From Lysobacterales bacterium (GTDB lineage: Bacteria > Pseudomonadota > Gammaproteobacteria > Xanthomonadales > Marinicellaceae): a stretch of DNA of 18,627 nt. The stretch covers positions 1-18,627 of the forward strand of contig JALSIL010000259.1 in the NCBI GenBank assembly GCA_026990095.1, in the 5' to 3' direction. Below the pieces are notes generated by a model. The model made no database searches and was not told where the DNA came from. It saw only the letters and a program-made list of their open reading frames with translations. The position numbers were made by a program, and so were the translations under genes. Positions 6,902 through 15,492 of the stretch are shown piece after piece (position 1 is the stretch's first letter; the number at the start of each line of letters is the position of its first letter).

Positions 6902-8260
6902 TTACCTTTTTTGAATTCCAGATTTACCGTAATTCTTTAAATTGGACTTTTTCATTAGTCCTTCGTACTGTCCCGACATTAAATGTGTTTGTAACTGTGC
7001 CATGAAATCCATAGCCACAACCACCACAATCAACAGAGAGGTTCCGCCCAGTGCAAAAGGCACTGACCATATATTCATAATAAACTCTGGCATTAAACTC
7101 ACACCTAGTAGGTATAAGGCACCCCAAAATGTAATTTTAGTTGTTACACTATCAATATAATCGGCGGTATGTCTGCCTGGTCTAATCCCTGGAATCACTG
7201 CACTTGATCTTTTTAAGTTATCCGACATTTCATTTGGATCAAATGTTAGAGCAGTATAGAAAAATGCAAACCAAACTATTAAAGCACCAAAGAATATCAT
7301 GTACAAAACATTACCTGGTGATAACCATTGTGACAAATCCAATAACCATCCCCAACCATCTTTCTGACCAAGAAAATTAGCTAAAACTCCTGGAAACAAC
7401 ACAAGGCTTGAGGCAAAAATCACTGGTATTACACCAGCCATATTAACTTTTAATGGCAAGTACGAACTCTGAGCATTGGTTGCCATTCTACCGCGACGTT
7501 GTGCATATTGCATGGTTATACGCCGTTGCGCTCTTTCTACAAAAACGACAAAATAGGTTATCCCTAGAGCTAATACTAAAAAGAATAAAGCTTCTAGGGC
7601 ATTTAAACTGCCAGTTGAAACCATTGTAAATGTTGAACCAATTGCAGAAGGTAACCCAACCACAATACCTGCAAAAATAATTAATGAAATGCCGTTACCA
7701 ATTCCACGTTCTGTAATTTGCTCCCCTAACCACATTAAAAACAACGTTCCACCAGTAAGTGAAATAGTTGCAGGAAACAAAAATCCGAAACCAGGGTTAG
7801 GAACAACCTCTAAACCGTTGCTTCCACCCATTTGTTGTAATGAATAGGATATTCCATAAGCTTGGAAAGCGGCTAGAACCACCGTAAAATAACGCGTGTA
7901 TTGGTTGATTTTTTTACGACCAGACTCACCTTCTTTCTTAAGCTCTTTAAGCTTTGGAATAGAATGTCCCAAAATCTGTGTAATTATCGATGCAGTAATA
8001 TAGGGCATCACGCCAAGAGCAAACAATGAAAAACGTCCTAATGCTCCACCAGAAAACATATTAAACATATCAAGTAGACCACCACCTTGAGTCTCTAATA
8101 AGTCTGATAAAACTTTTGGATTAACTCCAGGTACAGGAATATATGAACCTAATCTAAATATAACTAAAGAAACGACTACAAACCATATTCTTGACTTCAA
8201 TTCAGAAAGGTTATTCTTGTTACCTAACATTTTTTGTACTTGTGCTTGTGATGCTGACAT
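6902..8260 (-). CDS. secY: Protein translocase subunit SecY
   Basis: Central channel of the SecYEG translocon in the inner membrane. It has 452 residues, a little longer than the 443 of E. coli, with ten hydrophobic segments. Conserved blocks include the plug region MFNMFSGGALGRFSLFALG, KKEGESGRKKINQYTRY, the GEQITERGIGNGIS loop, PLKVNMAGVIPVIFASS and VPGIRPGRHTADYID. The end, GQYEGLMKKSNLKNYGKSG, also matches. It starts 9 nt after rplO with a weak ribosome site, which suggests coupling to L15 translation. It is the last gene of the spc block and is followed by a terminator candidate. Confidence 0.98.
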   Translation of the reverse strand: MSASQAQVQKMLGNKNNLSELKSRIWFVVVSLVIFRLGSYIPVPGVNPKVLSDLLETQGGGLLDMFNMFSGGALGRFSLFALGVMPYITASIITQILGHSIPKLKELKKEGESGRKKINQYTRYFTVVLAAFQAYGISYSLQQMGGSNGLEVVPNPGFGFLFPATISLTGGTLFLMWLGEQITERGIGNGISLIIFAGIVVGLPSAIGSTFTMVSTGSLNALEALFFLVLALGITYFVVFVERAQRRITMQYAQRRGRMATNAQSSYLPLKVNMAGVIPVIFASSLVLFPGVLANFLGQKDGWGWLLDLSQWLSPGNVLYMIFFGALIVWFAFFYTALTFDPNEMSDNLKRSSAVIPGIRPGRHTADYIDSVTTKITFWGALYLLGVSLMPEFIMNIWSVPFALGGTSLLIVVVVAMDFMAQLQTHLMSGQYEGLMKKSNLKNYGKSGIQKR

Positions 8261-8269
8261 AATTTTATA

Positions 8270-8701
8270 TTACTCTACTGATCCACCGGCTTTTTCAATC
8301 GCTTCTCTAGCGCCCTTAGTGACTTTAAGTCCAACAACTTTTACTGGTTTAGAAATAGTTCCGGTGTTGATAACTTTTACTTTAGTTACAAAACGTCTGA
8401 CTAATCCTTTTTCAACCAAAGAAGCCAAATCAACAGTATCAACTTTCATTGACTCTAAGTGATACAAACAAATTTCATCACTATACTTTGCCATTCTTGA
8501 AGCAAAACCAAATTTCGGCAAACGTTTTTGTAGAGGCATTTGACCGCCTTCAAAACCAACTTTATGCCATCCACCTGAACGTGATTTTTGTCCTTTATGA
8601 CCGCGACCACATGTTTTTCCATTTCCTGAACCAATTCCCCGTCCAACTCTTTTTGCTGCTTTTTTACTACCAGCAGCGGGCTTTATTGTATTTAAATGCA
8701 T
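8270..8701 (-). CDS. rplO: 50S ribosomal protein L15
   Basis: Late-assembling large-subunit protein. It has 143 residues against 144 in E. coli. The glycine-rich basic N-terminus KRVGRGIGSGNGKTCGRGHKG and GFEGGQMPLQKRLPKFGF are the family signature; the C-terminal GAREAIEKAGGSVE also fits. It lies 14 nt after rpmD and 9 nt before secY, the standard position. Confidence 0.97.
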   Translation of the reverse strand: MHLNTIKPAAGSKKAAKRVGRGIGSGNGKTCGRGHKGQKSRSGGWHKVGFEGGQMPLQKRLPKFGFASRMAKYSDEICLYHLESMKVDTVDLASLVEKGLVRRFVTKVKVINTGTISKPVKVVGLKVTKGAREAIEKAGGSVE

Positions 8702-8715
8702 TGTAATATCCGCCT

Positions 8716-8907
8716 TTATTTAGTTTCATCAACTGTTAATAAGTGAATCACCTTGTTTATCATTCCACGGTTCTGCGGAGTGTCAATGACCTCTACAGTT
8801 TGATGCATCCTGCGTAGGCCTAAACCTTTCACACAAGCTTTATGATTTTTCAAAGCACCAATTGGACTTTTTGTCAGGGTAACTTTAACTGTATTAATTT
8901 TAGCCAT
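8716..8907 (-). CDS. rpmD: 50S ribosomal protein L30
   Basis: Small large-subunit protein of 63 residues, a few longer than the usual 59-60. The typical pattern is clear: VKVTLTKSPIGALKNHKAC, then GLGLRRMHQTVEVIDTPQNRGMINKV. Its ATG overlaps the 3' end of rpsE by 8 nt, so translation is probably coupled. Confidence 0.96.
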   Translation of the reverse strand: MAKINTVKVTLTKSPIGALKNHKACVKGLGLRRMHQTVEVIDTPQNRGMINKVIHLLTVDETK

Positions 8908-9418
8908 GATTCTTCATCACCTCTTCAATTGTTTTACCTCTTCTTGCTGCAACAGAATCTGGAGAAGTAATATTCTTAAGCCCATTTATTGTGGCCCTAA
9001 CTAGGTTTTGTGGGTTGTTTGAGCCTTGTGATTTTGCCAATACATTTTGCACGCCAACGACATCAAATACCGCACGCATAGCACCTCCTGCAATAACACC
9101 TGTACCATCTGATGCTGGTTGCATGTATACTTTTGAACCTGAGTGCTTTGCCTTAATTGGATGCCAAAGAGTTCCTTCTTTTAAGTCAACACGAATAATG
9201 TTATTTCGTGCTTTATCCATTGCTTTTTGAATAGCTATTGGTACTTCTTTTGCTTTACCGTAACCAAATCCAATTTTTCCATTGCCGTCACCAACAACTG
9301 TTAATGCTGTAAAACTAAATACTCGACCACCTTTTACAACTTTTGATACACGGTTAACCGCAACCAAACGTTCTAATAGACCATCGCCTTCATCTTTTCT
9401 TCTATCTACGCTCGCCAT
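8900..9418 (-). CDS. rpsE: 30S ribosomal protein S5
   Basis: Small-subunit protein near the mRNA entry and decoding region, linked in E. coli to accuracy and spectinomycin response. It has 172 residues (166 in E. coli). The N-terminal dsRNA-binding-like part includes RVSKVVKGGRVFSFTALTVVGDGNGKIGFGYGKAKEVP, and the C-terminal part includes GVIAGGAMRAVFDVVGVQNVLAKSQGSNNPQN. The first of these two blocks is given in shortened reading: key residues are VVKGGR near 28-33 and GFGYGKA near 51-57. A 57-nt gap precedes it, longer than most in this block, with AAGG nine bases before the ATG. Confidence 0.97.
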   Translation of the reverse strand: MASVDRRKDEGDGLLERLVAVNRVSKVVKGGRVFSFTALTVVGDGNGKIGFGYGKAKEVPIAIQKAMDKARNNIIRVDLKEGTLWHPIKAKHSGSKVYMQPASDGTGVIAGGAMRAVFDVVGVQNVLAKSQGSNNPQNLVRATINGLKNITSPDSVAARRGKTIEEVMKNHG

Positions 9419-9475
9419 TTTTATTTACCTTAATCTTTAATATTTATTTACTGTTTTGACTCAAATCGCGCCAGA

Positions 9476-9835
9476 CTAAATCTCTAGTCCTGCTTCTCTT
9501 GCTGCTTCTGCCAATGCTTTTACTTTACCGTGGTAAAGAAAACCAGATCTGTCAAATGCAACTTTATCAATTCCTGCTTTTTTTGCACGCTTAGCAATCG
9601 CTTCACCAATTATTTTGGCTGCTTCAATATTCTTACCAGAAACGCCTTTTTTAATTAACTTCTTCTCTAAAGAAGATGCACTTGCTAATGTTTGTGTTTT
9701 ATCACCAGAAAGTATTTGAGCATAAAGATTTTTATCAGTTCTATGAATAGATAACGAAGGAACACCAAGTCTACGTATTTTAGCACGTGCTGTTTTTGCT
9801 CTTCTTAATCTCGCTTTATTTTTAACATTACTCAT
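9476..9835 (-). CDS. rplR: 50S ribosomal protein L18
   Basis: Binds 5S rRNA in the central protuberance together with L5 and L25. It has 119 residues (117 in E. coli). Matching segments are KARLRRAKTARAKIRRLG, the RTDKNLYAQIL region, and the C-terminal FDRSGFLYHGKVKALAEAAREAG. It lies 25 nt after rplF. Confidence 0.97.
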   Translation of the reverse strand: MSNVKNKARLRRAKTARAKIRRLGVPSLSIHRTDKNLYAQILSGDKTQTLASASSLEKKLIKKGVSGKNIEAAKIIGEAIAKRAKKAGIDKVAFDRSGFLYHGKVKALAEAAREAGLEI

Positions 9836-9860
9836 TATTTTTACTCAAATTTAATTGTTA

Positions 9861-10391
9861 TTAAGCTTTCTTAGCTTCTTTTCTAAATACTCTTTCATCT
9901 GCATATCTCACGCCCTTTCCTTTATAAGGCTCAGGTGGTCTATACGCTCTAATTTCAGCACATACTTGACCAACTTGCTGTTTATCAATCCCTGAAACAT
10001 CAATTTCTGTTTGGTTTTTAGCAACTTCAAAAGTAATTCCTTGAGGTGCCTTGTATATAACATCATGTGAAAAACCTAGGGCAAGTTTTAAGTCTTTACC
10101 CTGAAGTGTTGCTCTATAACCAACTCCTACTAATAACATTTTCTTTGTATAACCTTGGGTCACACCAATAACAATATTATTTACTAAAGAGCGCATTGTG
10201 CCTGTAATTGGCATAGATGTGTCGTTTTTTGGACTAAACAACAAAGAACCATCTTCTTCTTTAATAGCCACATTTTCATTTAATACAATTGAACCCGTTC
10301 CTTTTGGCCCTTTAATTGTTACATTTTGACCCTTAATATCAACGGTCACTCCAGAGGCGATAGTAACTGGATTTTTTGCAATTCTAGACAT
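9861..10391 (-). CDS. rplF: 50S ribosomal protein L6
   Basis: Two-domain large-subunit protein near the base of the stalk and the factor-binding site. It has 176 residues, the same as E. coli in practice (177). It starts MSRIAKNPVTI, has GVTQGYTKKMLLVGVGYRA in the middle, and ends with the signature PPEPYKGKGVRYADE followed by a basic tail. It lies 14 nt after rpsH. Confidence 0.97.
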   Translation of the reverse strand: MSRIAKNPVTIASGVTVDIKGQNVTIKGPKGTGSIVLNENVAIKEEDGSLLFSPKNDTSMPITGTMRSLVNNIVIGVTQGYTKKMLLVGVGYRATLQGKDLKLALGFSHDVIYKAPQGITFEVAKNQTEIDVSGIDKQQVGQVCAEIRAYRPPEPYKGKGVRYADERVFRKEAKKA

Positions 10392-10405
10392 ACTATTCTC
10401 CTATC

Positions 10406-10813
10406 CTATTTAACTATACAGATGACTTCGCCACCAACGCCAGCTTCTCTTGCTTCAAAGTCAGTTAATAAACCTTTTGAAGTCGAGATAATTGCTGTAC
10501 CGAATCCTGCATCAATTTTTGGCAATTCACTCTTGCCTTTATACAATCTTAAACCTGGCTTAGAGGCACGATTAATGTATTCTATCACTGGCTTTCCTTG
10601 GTAATATTTAAGGTTAACTTGTATTTGCGGGTGTCCAGTGGAACTGTCTTTGCCATTAATCAATGCAAAAGATTGGATATACCCTTCCTTTTGCAATACT
10701 GAACATAGGCTTTTCTTAATTTTTGAAGCTGGAATCATAACTGATTTCTTAGCTACCATTTGTGCATTTCTTATGCGTGTTAGCATATCTGCAATTGGAT
10801 CTGTCATACTCAT
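10406..10813 (-). CDS. rpsH: 30S ribosomal protein S8
   Basis: Primary 16S rRNA-binding protein of the platform; in E. coli it also represses spc operon translation. It has 135 residues against 130 in E. coli, the extra being mainly in the middle (KDSSTGHPQ region). It begins MSMTDPIADMLTRIRNAQ and ends with the conserved ISTSKGLLTDFEAREAGVGG. AGGA lies eight bases before the first ATG, which supports 10813 rather than the ATG two codons later. Confidence 0.97.
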   Translation of the reverse strand: MSMTDPIADMLTRIRNAQMVAKKSVMIPASKIKKSLCSVLQKEGYIQSFALINGKDSSTGHPQIQVNLKYYQGKPVIEYINRASKPGLRLYKGKSELPKIDAGFGTAIISTSKGLLTDFEAREAGVGGEVICIVK

Positions 10814-10839
10814 AATCTTTTTCCTAATCTATTAGCAGC

Positions 10840-11145
10840 TTACCAGCTCGCTTTTTTCAAGCCAGGGATATCGCCACGCATTGCAGCTTCTCTGAACTGT
10901 GTTTTACTTAAACCAAACTTACGGTAATAACCACGTGGTCTACCTGAAAGTTTACATCTATTTCTTTGTCTTGAAGGAGAAGAATTTCTTGGCAACTTTT
11001 GCAACTTTACATAAGCATCCATCATGTCTTCATAAGAAGTTTCAGGATTTGTGATAATTGCTTTTATTTCCGCTCTTTTTTTAGCGTATTTCGCTACAAT
11101 TTTTGTTCTTTTCAAATCTCTTTGAATCATTGATTCTTTAGCCAT
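10840..11145 (-). CDS. rpsN: 30S ribosomal protein S14, zinc-independent type
   Basis: Head protein of the small subunit. It has 101 residues, the long form without the CxxC zinc ribbon: only one cysteine is seen, in RQRNRCKLSGRPRGYYRKFG. The start MAKESMIQRDLKR and the end MRGDIPGLKKASW match the proteobacterial form. It lies 9 nt after rplE. The long form is one reason to place the organism among the proteobacteria. Confidence 0.97.
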   Translation of the reverse strand: MAKESMIQRDLKRTKIVAKYAKKRAEIKAIITNPETSYEDMMDAYVKLQKLPRNSSPSRQRNRCKLSGRPRGYYRKFGLSKTQFREAAMRGDIPGLKKASW

Positions 11146-11154
11146 AACTCTTCT

Positions 11155-11697
11155 CTATTTATTCTTAAAGGGAAAACTAAAAGCAGCCAACAATGCTTTT
11201 GCTTCTTTATCACTTTTTGCTGTTGTTACAAAAGTAATATCCATACCACGAATCGTGTCAATTTTATCGTATTCAATTTCTGGGAATATAATCTGTTCTT
11301 TTATGCCCATTGAGTAGTTGCCTCTCCCATCAAATGATTTAGGGCTTAGACCGCGAAAATCACGAATCCTTGGAATTGATACATTAACCAGTCTATCAAA
11401 AAATTCATACATTTTATTGCGTCTTAAAGTCACCTTACAGCCAATCGGCCAGCCATCACGAATTTTAAAACCAGCAACTGATTTTTTAGCATAAGTCACT
11501 AAGGCTTTTTGTCCTGCTATCTTTTCCATGTCACCTGTGGCATTAACCATGATTTTTTTATTACCTACGGCCTCGCCAACACCCATATTTAAACCAATCT
11601 TTACAAGCTTGGGAACTTCCATAACATTTTTATAACCGAATTCTTTCATCATTAAAGGAATTACAGTCTCTTTATAATATGTTTCTAATCTAGTCAT
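11155..11697 (-). CDS. rplE: 50S ribosomal protein L5
   Basis: Binds 5S rRNA and contacts P-site tRNA and the small subunit. It has 180 residues (179 in E. coli). Family blocks are LVKIGLNMGVGEAVGNKK, RDGWPIGCKVTLRRNKMYEF, IPRIRDFRGLSPKSFDGRGN and GMDITFVTTAKSDKEA. It lies 13 nt after rplX, the standard place. Confidence 0.98.
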   Translation of the reverse strand: MTRLETYYKETVIPLMMKEFGYKNVMEVPKLVKIGLNMGVGEAVGNKKIMVNATGDMEKIAGQKALVTYAKKSVAGFKIRDGWPIGCKVTLRRNKMYEFFDRLVNVSIPRIRDFRGLSPKSFDGRGNYSMGIKEQIIFPEIEYDKIDTIRGMDITFVTTAKSDKEAKALLAAFSFPFKNK

Positions 11698-11710
11698 AAT
11701 ATCACTCTAC

Positions 11711-12031
11711 TTATGCGTCAACCGCTTCGCCATTCGAACGAAACACTCTAATTTTTTTGCCATCTTCAAGAGTTTTAAAACTAACTTTATCGCCTTTACC
11801 TGTTGCATTGTTAAATAACATTACATTCGATACATGAATTGGCGCCTCTTTAGAAATAATTCCACTTGGCTTTTCGGGGTTGTTTGGGTCAACTTTCACA
11901 TGCTTCTTAATCATGTTAACGTTATCCACAAGCAATCTCCCATCTTTTAATACAGATAATACTGAACCACGAGTCCCTTTTGAGCGTCCCGCAATCACTA
12001 TTACTTCATCACCTTTTTTAATTCGATTCAT
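11711..12031 (-). CDS. rplX: 50S ribosomal protein L24
   Basis: Early-binding large-subunit protein at the start of assembly, near the tunnel exit. It has 106 residues (104 in E. coli). The KOW motif is visible at the N-terminus, KKGDEVIVIAGRSKGTRGSV, followed by VNMIKKHVKVDPNNPEKPSG. It lies 10 nt after rplN. Confidence 0.97.
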   Translation of the reverse strand: MNRIKKGDEVIVIAGRSKGTRGSVLSVLKDGRLLVDNVNMIKKHVKVDPNNPEKPSGIISKEAPIHVSNVMLFNNATGKGDKVSFKTLEDGKKIRVFRSNGEAVDA

Positions 12032-12041
12032 TTTCTTACTC

Positions 12042-12410
12042 TTATAATACTTCAGGAGCTAATGAAATAATTTTCATAAACTTTTCTGAACGAAGTTCTC
12101 GGGTTACAGGGCCAAATATACGTGTTCCAATTGGCTCTAGCTTACTATTTAACATAACCACAGCATTGCCATCAAAACGAATCAAAGATCCATCTGGACG
12201 TCTAACACCTTTACGTGTTCTAACAACAACTGCATTATAAACCTCACCTTTTTTTACTTTTCCGCGTGGAATGGCGTGTTTTACAGTTACTTTAATAATG
12301 TCACCAATACCAGCATATCTTCTTTTAGATCCACCCAGTACTTTGATACACATCACTTCTTTAGCACCGCTGTTATCAGCTGCGCTTAATCTACTTTGCA
12401 TTTGAATCAT
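12042..12410 (-). CDS. rplN: 50S ribosomal protein L14
   Basis: Large-subunit protein at the subunit interface, bound by L19 and by the silencing factor RsfS in known systems. It has 122 residues, close to the 123 of E. coli. It begins MIQMQSRLSAADNSGAKEVM and holds GGSKRRYAGIGDIIKVTVK and the C-terminal MKIISLAPEVL. The ribosome site AGAGG lies eight bases upstream. The 33-nt gap after rpsQ is where the spc promoter lies in E. coli, but I see no good promoter here. Confidence 0.97.
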   Translation of the reverse strand: MIQMQSRLSAADNSGAKEVMCIKVLGGSKRRYAGIGDIIKVTVKHAIPRGKVKKGEVYNAVVVRTRKGVRRPDGSLIRFDGNAVVMLNSKLEPIGTRIFGPVTRELRSEKFMKIISLAPEVL

Positions 12411-12443
12411 GGTTTATACCTCTTTAATTTAATGCCTAAGCAC

Positions 12444-12704
12444 TTATTGTGCAGCGTTGACTAAGCCAACAACTTTCCATGATTTAGTTTTTGAGTATGG
12501 ACGTGTTTCAGTAATTTTTACTTTATCACCCATTTTAAAACCATTCTCTTCATCATGTGCGTGAACTTTACTTGAACGTTTAATGTATTTTCCATAAATT
12601 GGATGCTTTTCTTTTCGTTCAATTAATACAGTAACCGTCTTATCCATCTTGTCACTAACGACAACACCTTGCTTAGTACGCAATATTTCTTTTTCAGTAG
12701 TCAT
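12444..12704 (-). CDS. rpsQ: 30S ribosomal protein S17
   Basis: Primary 16S rRNA-binding protein of 86 residues (84 in E. coli). The family pattern is VVSDKMDKTVTVLIERKEKHPIYGKY, then KVHAHDEEN and KITETRPYSKTKSW; key residues are the D-K-M-x-K-T-V motif near 19-25. Its ATG shares one base with the rpmC stop (TAATG), so the two genes are coupled. Confidence 0.97.
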   Translation of the reverse strand: MTTEKEILRTKQGVVVSDKMDKTVTVLIERKEKHPIYGKYIKRSSKVHAHDEENGFKMGDKVKITETRPYSKTKSWKVVGLVNAAQ

Positions 12705-12916
12705 TATTTGTTTCCTGCTTTGTTTAGTTCAAGCTCTTTTTGCTTAATTATTGTCTTAGCTCTAGCAATATCACGCCTAACTTCTTTTAAAACATGTGTT
12801 TTTGTTAGCTGCCCATTACCTCTAGCCATTCTTAAATCAAACTGAGTTTTCAACAATTCAGTCAATGTCTCTTTTAATTCAGCTGGCTGTTTACTTTTCA
12901 TTTCTTTAGCATTCAT
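12704..12916 (-). CDS. rpmC: 50S ribosomal protein L29
   Basis: Small two-helix protein at the tunnel exit, next to L23, that helps dock SRP and trigger factor. It has 70 residues (63 in E. coli). Recognisable parts are the ELKETLTELLKTQFDLRMAR helix and the second helix VRRDIARAKTIIKQKE. Its ATG directly follows the rplP stop (TAAATG, no gap) and its own stop overlaps rpsQ by one base. Confidence 0.96.
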   Translation of the reverse strand: MNAKEMKSKQPAELKETLTELLKTQFDLRMARGNGQLTKTHVLKEVRRDIARAKTIIKQKELELNKAGNK

Positions 12917-13330
12917 TTACATCACCGTTCTTTTAACAAATGTTGTACTAAACGGGAACTTAGCAGCCGCCTTTGCGAATGCAGCCTGAGCCACATCTTC
13001 TGCAACACCCTGAATTTCGTATATGACTCGACCTGGTTTAATAACCGCAGCCCAGTACTCAACATTACCTTTACCTTTACCCATACGAACCTCAACAGGT
13101 TTTGCTGTTATCGGCTTGTCTGGAAATACTCTTATCCATAATTTTCCACCACGGCGAACGTGACGGGTAATGGCTCTACGTCCAGCTTCAATCTGCCTAG
13201 CTGTCATAAAACCTCTTCCAGTAGCCTTAAGACCAAACTCGCCAAAGCTTACTTTATTACCTGCATGCGCAAGACCGCGATTACGACCTTTTTGCTGCTT
13301 TCTAAATTTTGTTCTTTTTGGTTGCAGCAT
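12917..13330 (-). CDS. rplP: 50S ribosomal protein L16
   Basis: Large-subunit protein that helps position A-site tRNA. It has 137 residues (136 in E. coli). It starts MLQPKRTKFRKQQKGRNRG and contains the conserved LWIRVFPDKPIT and VRMGKGKGNVEYW; the arginine of VRMGKG (Arg82) corresponds to the one hydroxylated in E. coli. It is 3 nt after rpsC, with GGAG seven bases before the ATG. Confidence 0.98.
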   Translation of the reverse strand: MLQPKRTKFRKQQKGRNRGLAHAGNKVSFGEFGLKATGRGFMTARQIEAGRRAITRHVRRGGKLWIRVFPDKPITAKPVEVRMGKGKGNVEYWAAVIKPGRVIYEIQGVAEDVAQAAFAKAAAKFPFSTTFVKRTVM

Positions 13331-13333
13331 TTG

Positions 13334-14011
13334 TTATCTCCGTTTCTTACCTTGTTGTTTCTTTTGTTCTTGAGAAGCATGTAAGTCAAAAATATCACCT
13401 TTATAAACCCACACTTTAATACCAAGAACACCATAAGTGGTATAAGCCTTACCCATTGCATAATCGATATTCGCTCTAAATGTATGCAAAGGCACTCGTC
13501 CTTCTCTATACCATTCAGTTCGTGCAATCTCTGCACCATTTAAACGACCTGCAACAGCAACTCGAATTCCAAGAGCACCAAGCCTCATCGCACTACCAAC
13601 TGCACGTTTCATGGCGCGACGGAACATAATACGCCTTTCTAGCTGAGATGCAATACCTTGAGCTATTAATTCAGCATCTAATTCAGGTTTTCTTATTTCA
13701 GCAACATTAACGTTGGTTGGAACACCCATCATTTTTGTTACAGCCTTTTTTAAACGCTCAATATCTTCGCCTTTTTTACCGATTACAATGCCAGGTCTTG
13801 CCGTATGAATTGTAACCCGAGCATTGTTTGCAGGGCGATCAATTTCAATTTGACTTACTGAAGCATTTGCTAATTCTTTTCTTAAGTATTTTCTAACTTT
13901 AATATCCTTAATCAATTGATCTGCAAAAACTTCTTTTTCTGCATACCAGGTTGCATTCCAAGGCTTCGAGATACCTAGTCTAATTCCAATTGGATGTACT
14001 TTTTGACCCAT
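13334..14011 (-). CDS. rpsC: 30S ribosomal protein S3
   Basis: Head protein at the mRNA entry with helicase-related function. It has 225 residues (233 in E. coli), slightly short at the C-terminus, where the tail is lysine-rich (EQKKQQGKKRR). It opens MGQKVHPIGIRLGI. The KH domain has its GxxG loop as GKKG at residues 78-81. The C-terminal domain has RRAMKRAVGSAMRLGALG and GVLGIKVWVYKG. It lies 10 nt after rplV. Confidence 0.98.
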   Translation of the reverse strand: MGQKVHPIGIRLGISKPWNATWYAEKEVFADQLIKDIKVRKYLRKELANASVSQIEIDRPANNARVTIHTARPGIVIGKKGEDIERLKKAVTKMMGVPTNVNVAEIRKPELDAELIAQGIASQLERRIMFRRAMKRAVGSAMRLGALGIRVAVAGRLNGAEIARTEWYREGRVPLHTFRANIDYAMGKAYTTYGVLGIKVWVYKGDIFDLHASQEQKKQQGKKRR

Positions 14012-14021
14012 AATATTACCT

Positions 14022-14357
14022 TTATGATGCTTCAGCCACTTTCACAGTGATATGGCTGGTTCTTTTTAATATTCTTGTTCCCCTTCCTTTTGCACGTGCT
14101 CTTCCACGCTTCAAAGTTGGGCCTTCATCTACTGTGATAGTGCTAATGATTAACTCATCAACATCCAGTCCTTCATTATGTTCTGCATTTGCAATCGCCG
14201 ACATCAATACTTTCTTGATTAAATGTGCTGCTTTTTTAGGACTGAAAGACAATAATTGTTCAGCTTTTTCTACCTGCATGCCGCGCACTTGGTTTGCTAC
14301 TAACCGCACCTTTTGTGCCGATATTGCAGCTCTGTTATGTTTTGCTGTAATTTCCAT
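14022..14357 (-). CDS. rplV: 50S ribosomal protein L22
   Basis: Lines the exit tunnel with its long beta hairpin. I chose the second ATG at 14357, giving 111 residues, close to E. coli L22: an AGG lies seven bases before it, while the first ATG (14363) is only one base from that AGG. It starts MEITAKHNRAAISAQKVRLV and has the hairpin region KRGRARAKGRGTRILKRTSH, the part where macrolide-resistance changes occur in other bacteria. No unusual change can be called without a close reference. Confidence 0.97.
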   Translation of the reverse strand: MEITAKHNRAAISAQKVRLVANQVRGMQVEKAEQLLSFSPKKAAHLIKKVLMSAIANAEHNEGLDVDELIISTITVDEGPTLKRGRARAKGRGTRILKRTSHITVKVAEAS

Positions 14358-14371
14358 ACTCATACCTATAA

Positions 14372-14641
14372 TTATGATTTTTTATCAGCCTGATGGCCTT
14401 TAAAAGTTCGTGTTGGCGAAAACTCACCCAATTTATGGCCGACCATTTCTTCAGAAATTAGTACAGGAACATGCTGCCTACCATTGTGTACAGCGATTGT
14501 TAATCCAACCATTTCCGGTAATATCATTGACCTACGTGACCAGGTTTGAATTGGTCTTTTGTTATTTTCCTCAACAGCCTTGAGTACTTTCTTCATTAAA
14601 TGATGGTCTACGTGAGGACCTTTTTTTAGAGAACGTGGCAT
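14372..14641 (-). CDS. rpsS: 30S ribosomal protein S19
   Basis: Head protein of the small subunit that pairs with S13. It has 89 residues (92 in E. coli). It begins MPRSLKKGPHVDHHLMKKV and holds IQTWSRRSMILPEMVGLTI and MVGHKLGEFSPTRTFKGH. It lies 10 nt after rplB. Confidence 0.97.
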   Translation of the reverse strand: MPRSLKKGPHVDHHLMKKVLKAVEENNKRPIQTWSRRSMILPEMVGLTIAVHNGRQHVPVLISEEMVGHKLGEFSPTRTFKGHQADKKS

Positions 14642-14651
14642 ATCTATTTAC

Positions 14652-15479
14652 CTATTTTTTGTTTCTACGACGTACAATATACTGATCTGTACGCTTGTTT
14701 TTACGAGTCTTATAACCCTTGGTTTTCATACCCCAAGGAGTTACAGGGTGACGACCACCAGAAGTACGGCCTTCACCACCACCATGTGGATGGTCTACTG
14801 GATTCATGGCAACTCCACGAACAGTCGGTCTAACACCTCTCCAGCGACTAGCACCAGCTTTACCTAATTTTTCAAGGTTGTGCTCACCATTTGATACTTC
14901 TCCTAGCGTTGCTTTACACGCAGCAGGAACTTTACGCATCTCACCAGATCTCAATCTAAGTGTTGCATACATTCCAGCACGTGCAACCAACTGTACATTT
15001 GCACCTGCTGAACGAGCTATTTGTGCGCCTTTTCCTGGCTTCATTTCAATACAATGAACAACAGAACCTAAAGGTATATTGCTCAAAGGCAATGCATTAC
15101 CTGGTTTAATTGGTGCATTGTTACCTGACTGTACAGACATACCTGCTTCCAATCCTTTTGGAGCAATAATATAACGTCTTTCACCATCTGCATAACAAAT
15201 TAATGCAATATAGGCTGTACGATTTGGATCATATTCAATGCGTTCTACATTGGCTAGGATTCCATCTTTATTTCGTTTAAAGTCAATGATTCTGTAACGT
15301 TGCTTATGACCACCTCCAATATGACGTGTAGTGATTCTGCCGTTATTATTTCTACCGCCAGTCTTTGATTTCTTTTCAACTAACGCCTCATGAGGACCGC
15401 CTTTATAAAGACCATCTCTCTTAACTCTTACCGTGCCTCTTCGACCTGGGGAAGTTGGTTTTAATACGATTAATGCCAT
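14652..15479 (-). CDS. rplB: 50S ribosomal protein L2
   Basis: Largest primary rRNA-binding protein of the 50S subunit, needed for subunit joining and peptidyl-transferase activity. It has 275 residues (273 in E. coli). Conserved blocks are GRITTRHIGGGHKQRYRIID, YDPNRTAYIALI, ARSAGANVQLVAR and the C-terminal NPVDHPHGGGEGR that carries the essential histidine. A clear AGGAG lies six bases before the ATG. Confidence 0.98.
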   Translation of the reverse strand: MALIVLKPTSPGRRGTVRVKRDGLYKGGPHEALVEKKSKTGGRNNNGRITTRHIGGGHKQRYRIIDFKRNKDGILANVERIEYDPNRTAYIALICYADGERRYIIAPKGLEAGMSVQSGNNAPIKPGNALPLSNIPLGSVVHCIEMKPGKGAQIARSAGANVQLVARAGMYATLRLRSGEMRKVPAACKATLGEVSNGEHNLEKLGKAGASRWRGVRPTVRGVAMNPVDHPHGGGEGRTSGGRHPVTPWGMKTKGYKTRKNKRTDQYIVRRRNKK

Positions 15480-15492
15480 GATTATCTCCTAA

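Noticed and set aside
8455..8646. Second minus-strand frame inside rplO
   Set aside because: It overlaps the L15 gene in another frame and lacks any protein signature; L15 explains the region. The frames at 6924-7127, 13249-13539 and 17567-17794 were dropped for the same reason.
9419..9475. Promoter-like TTGAGT and TATTAA before rpsE
   Set aside because: Both boxes match only four of six bases in a very AT-rich 57-nt gap within a continuous operon; not enough to call a promoter.
12411..12443. Possible spc promoter between rpsQ and rplN
   Set aside because: The TATAAA seen there lies between the ribosome site and the ATG and has no fitting -35, so it cannot drive rplN.
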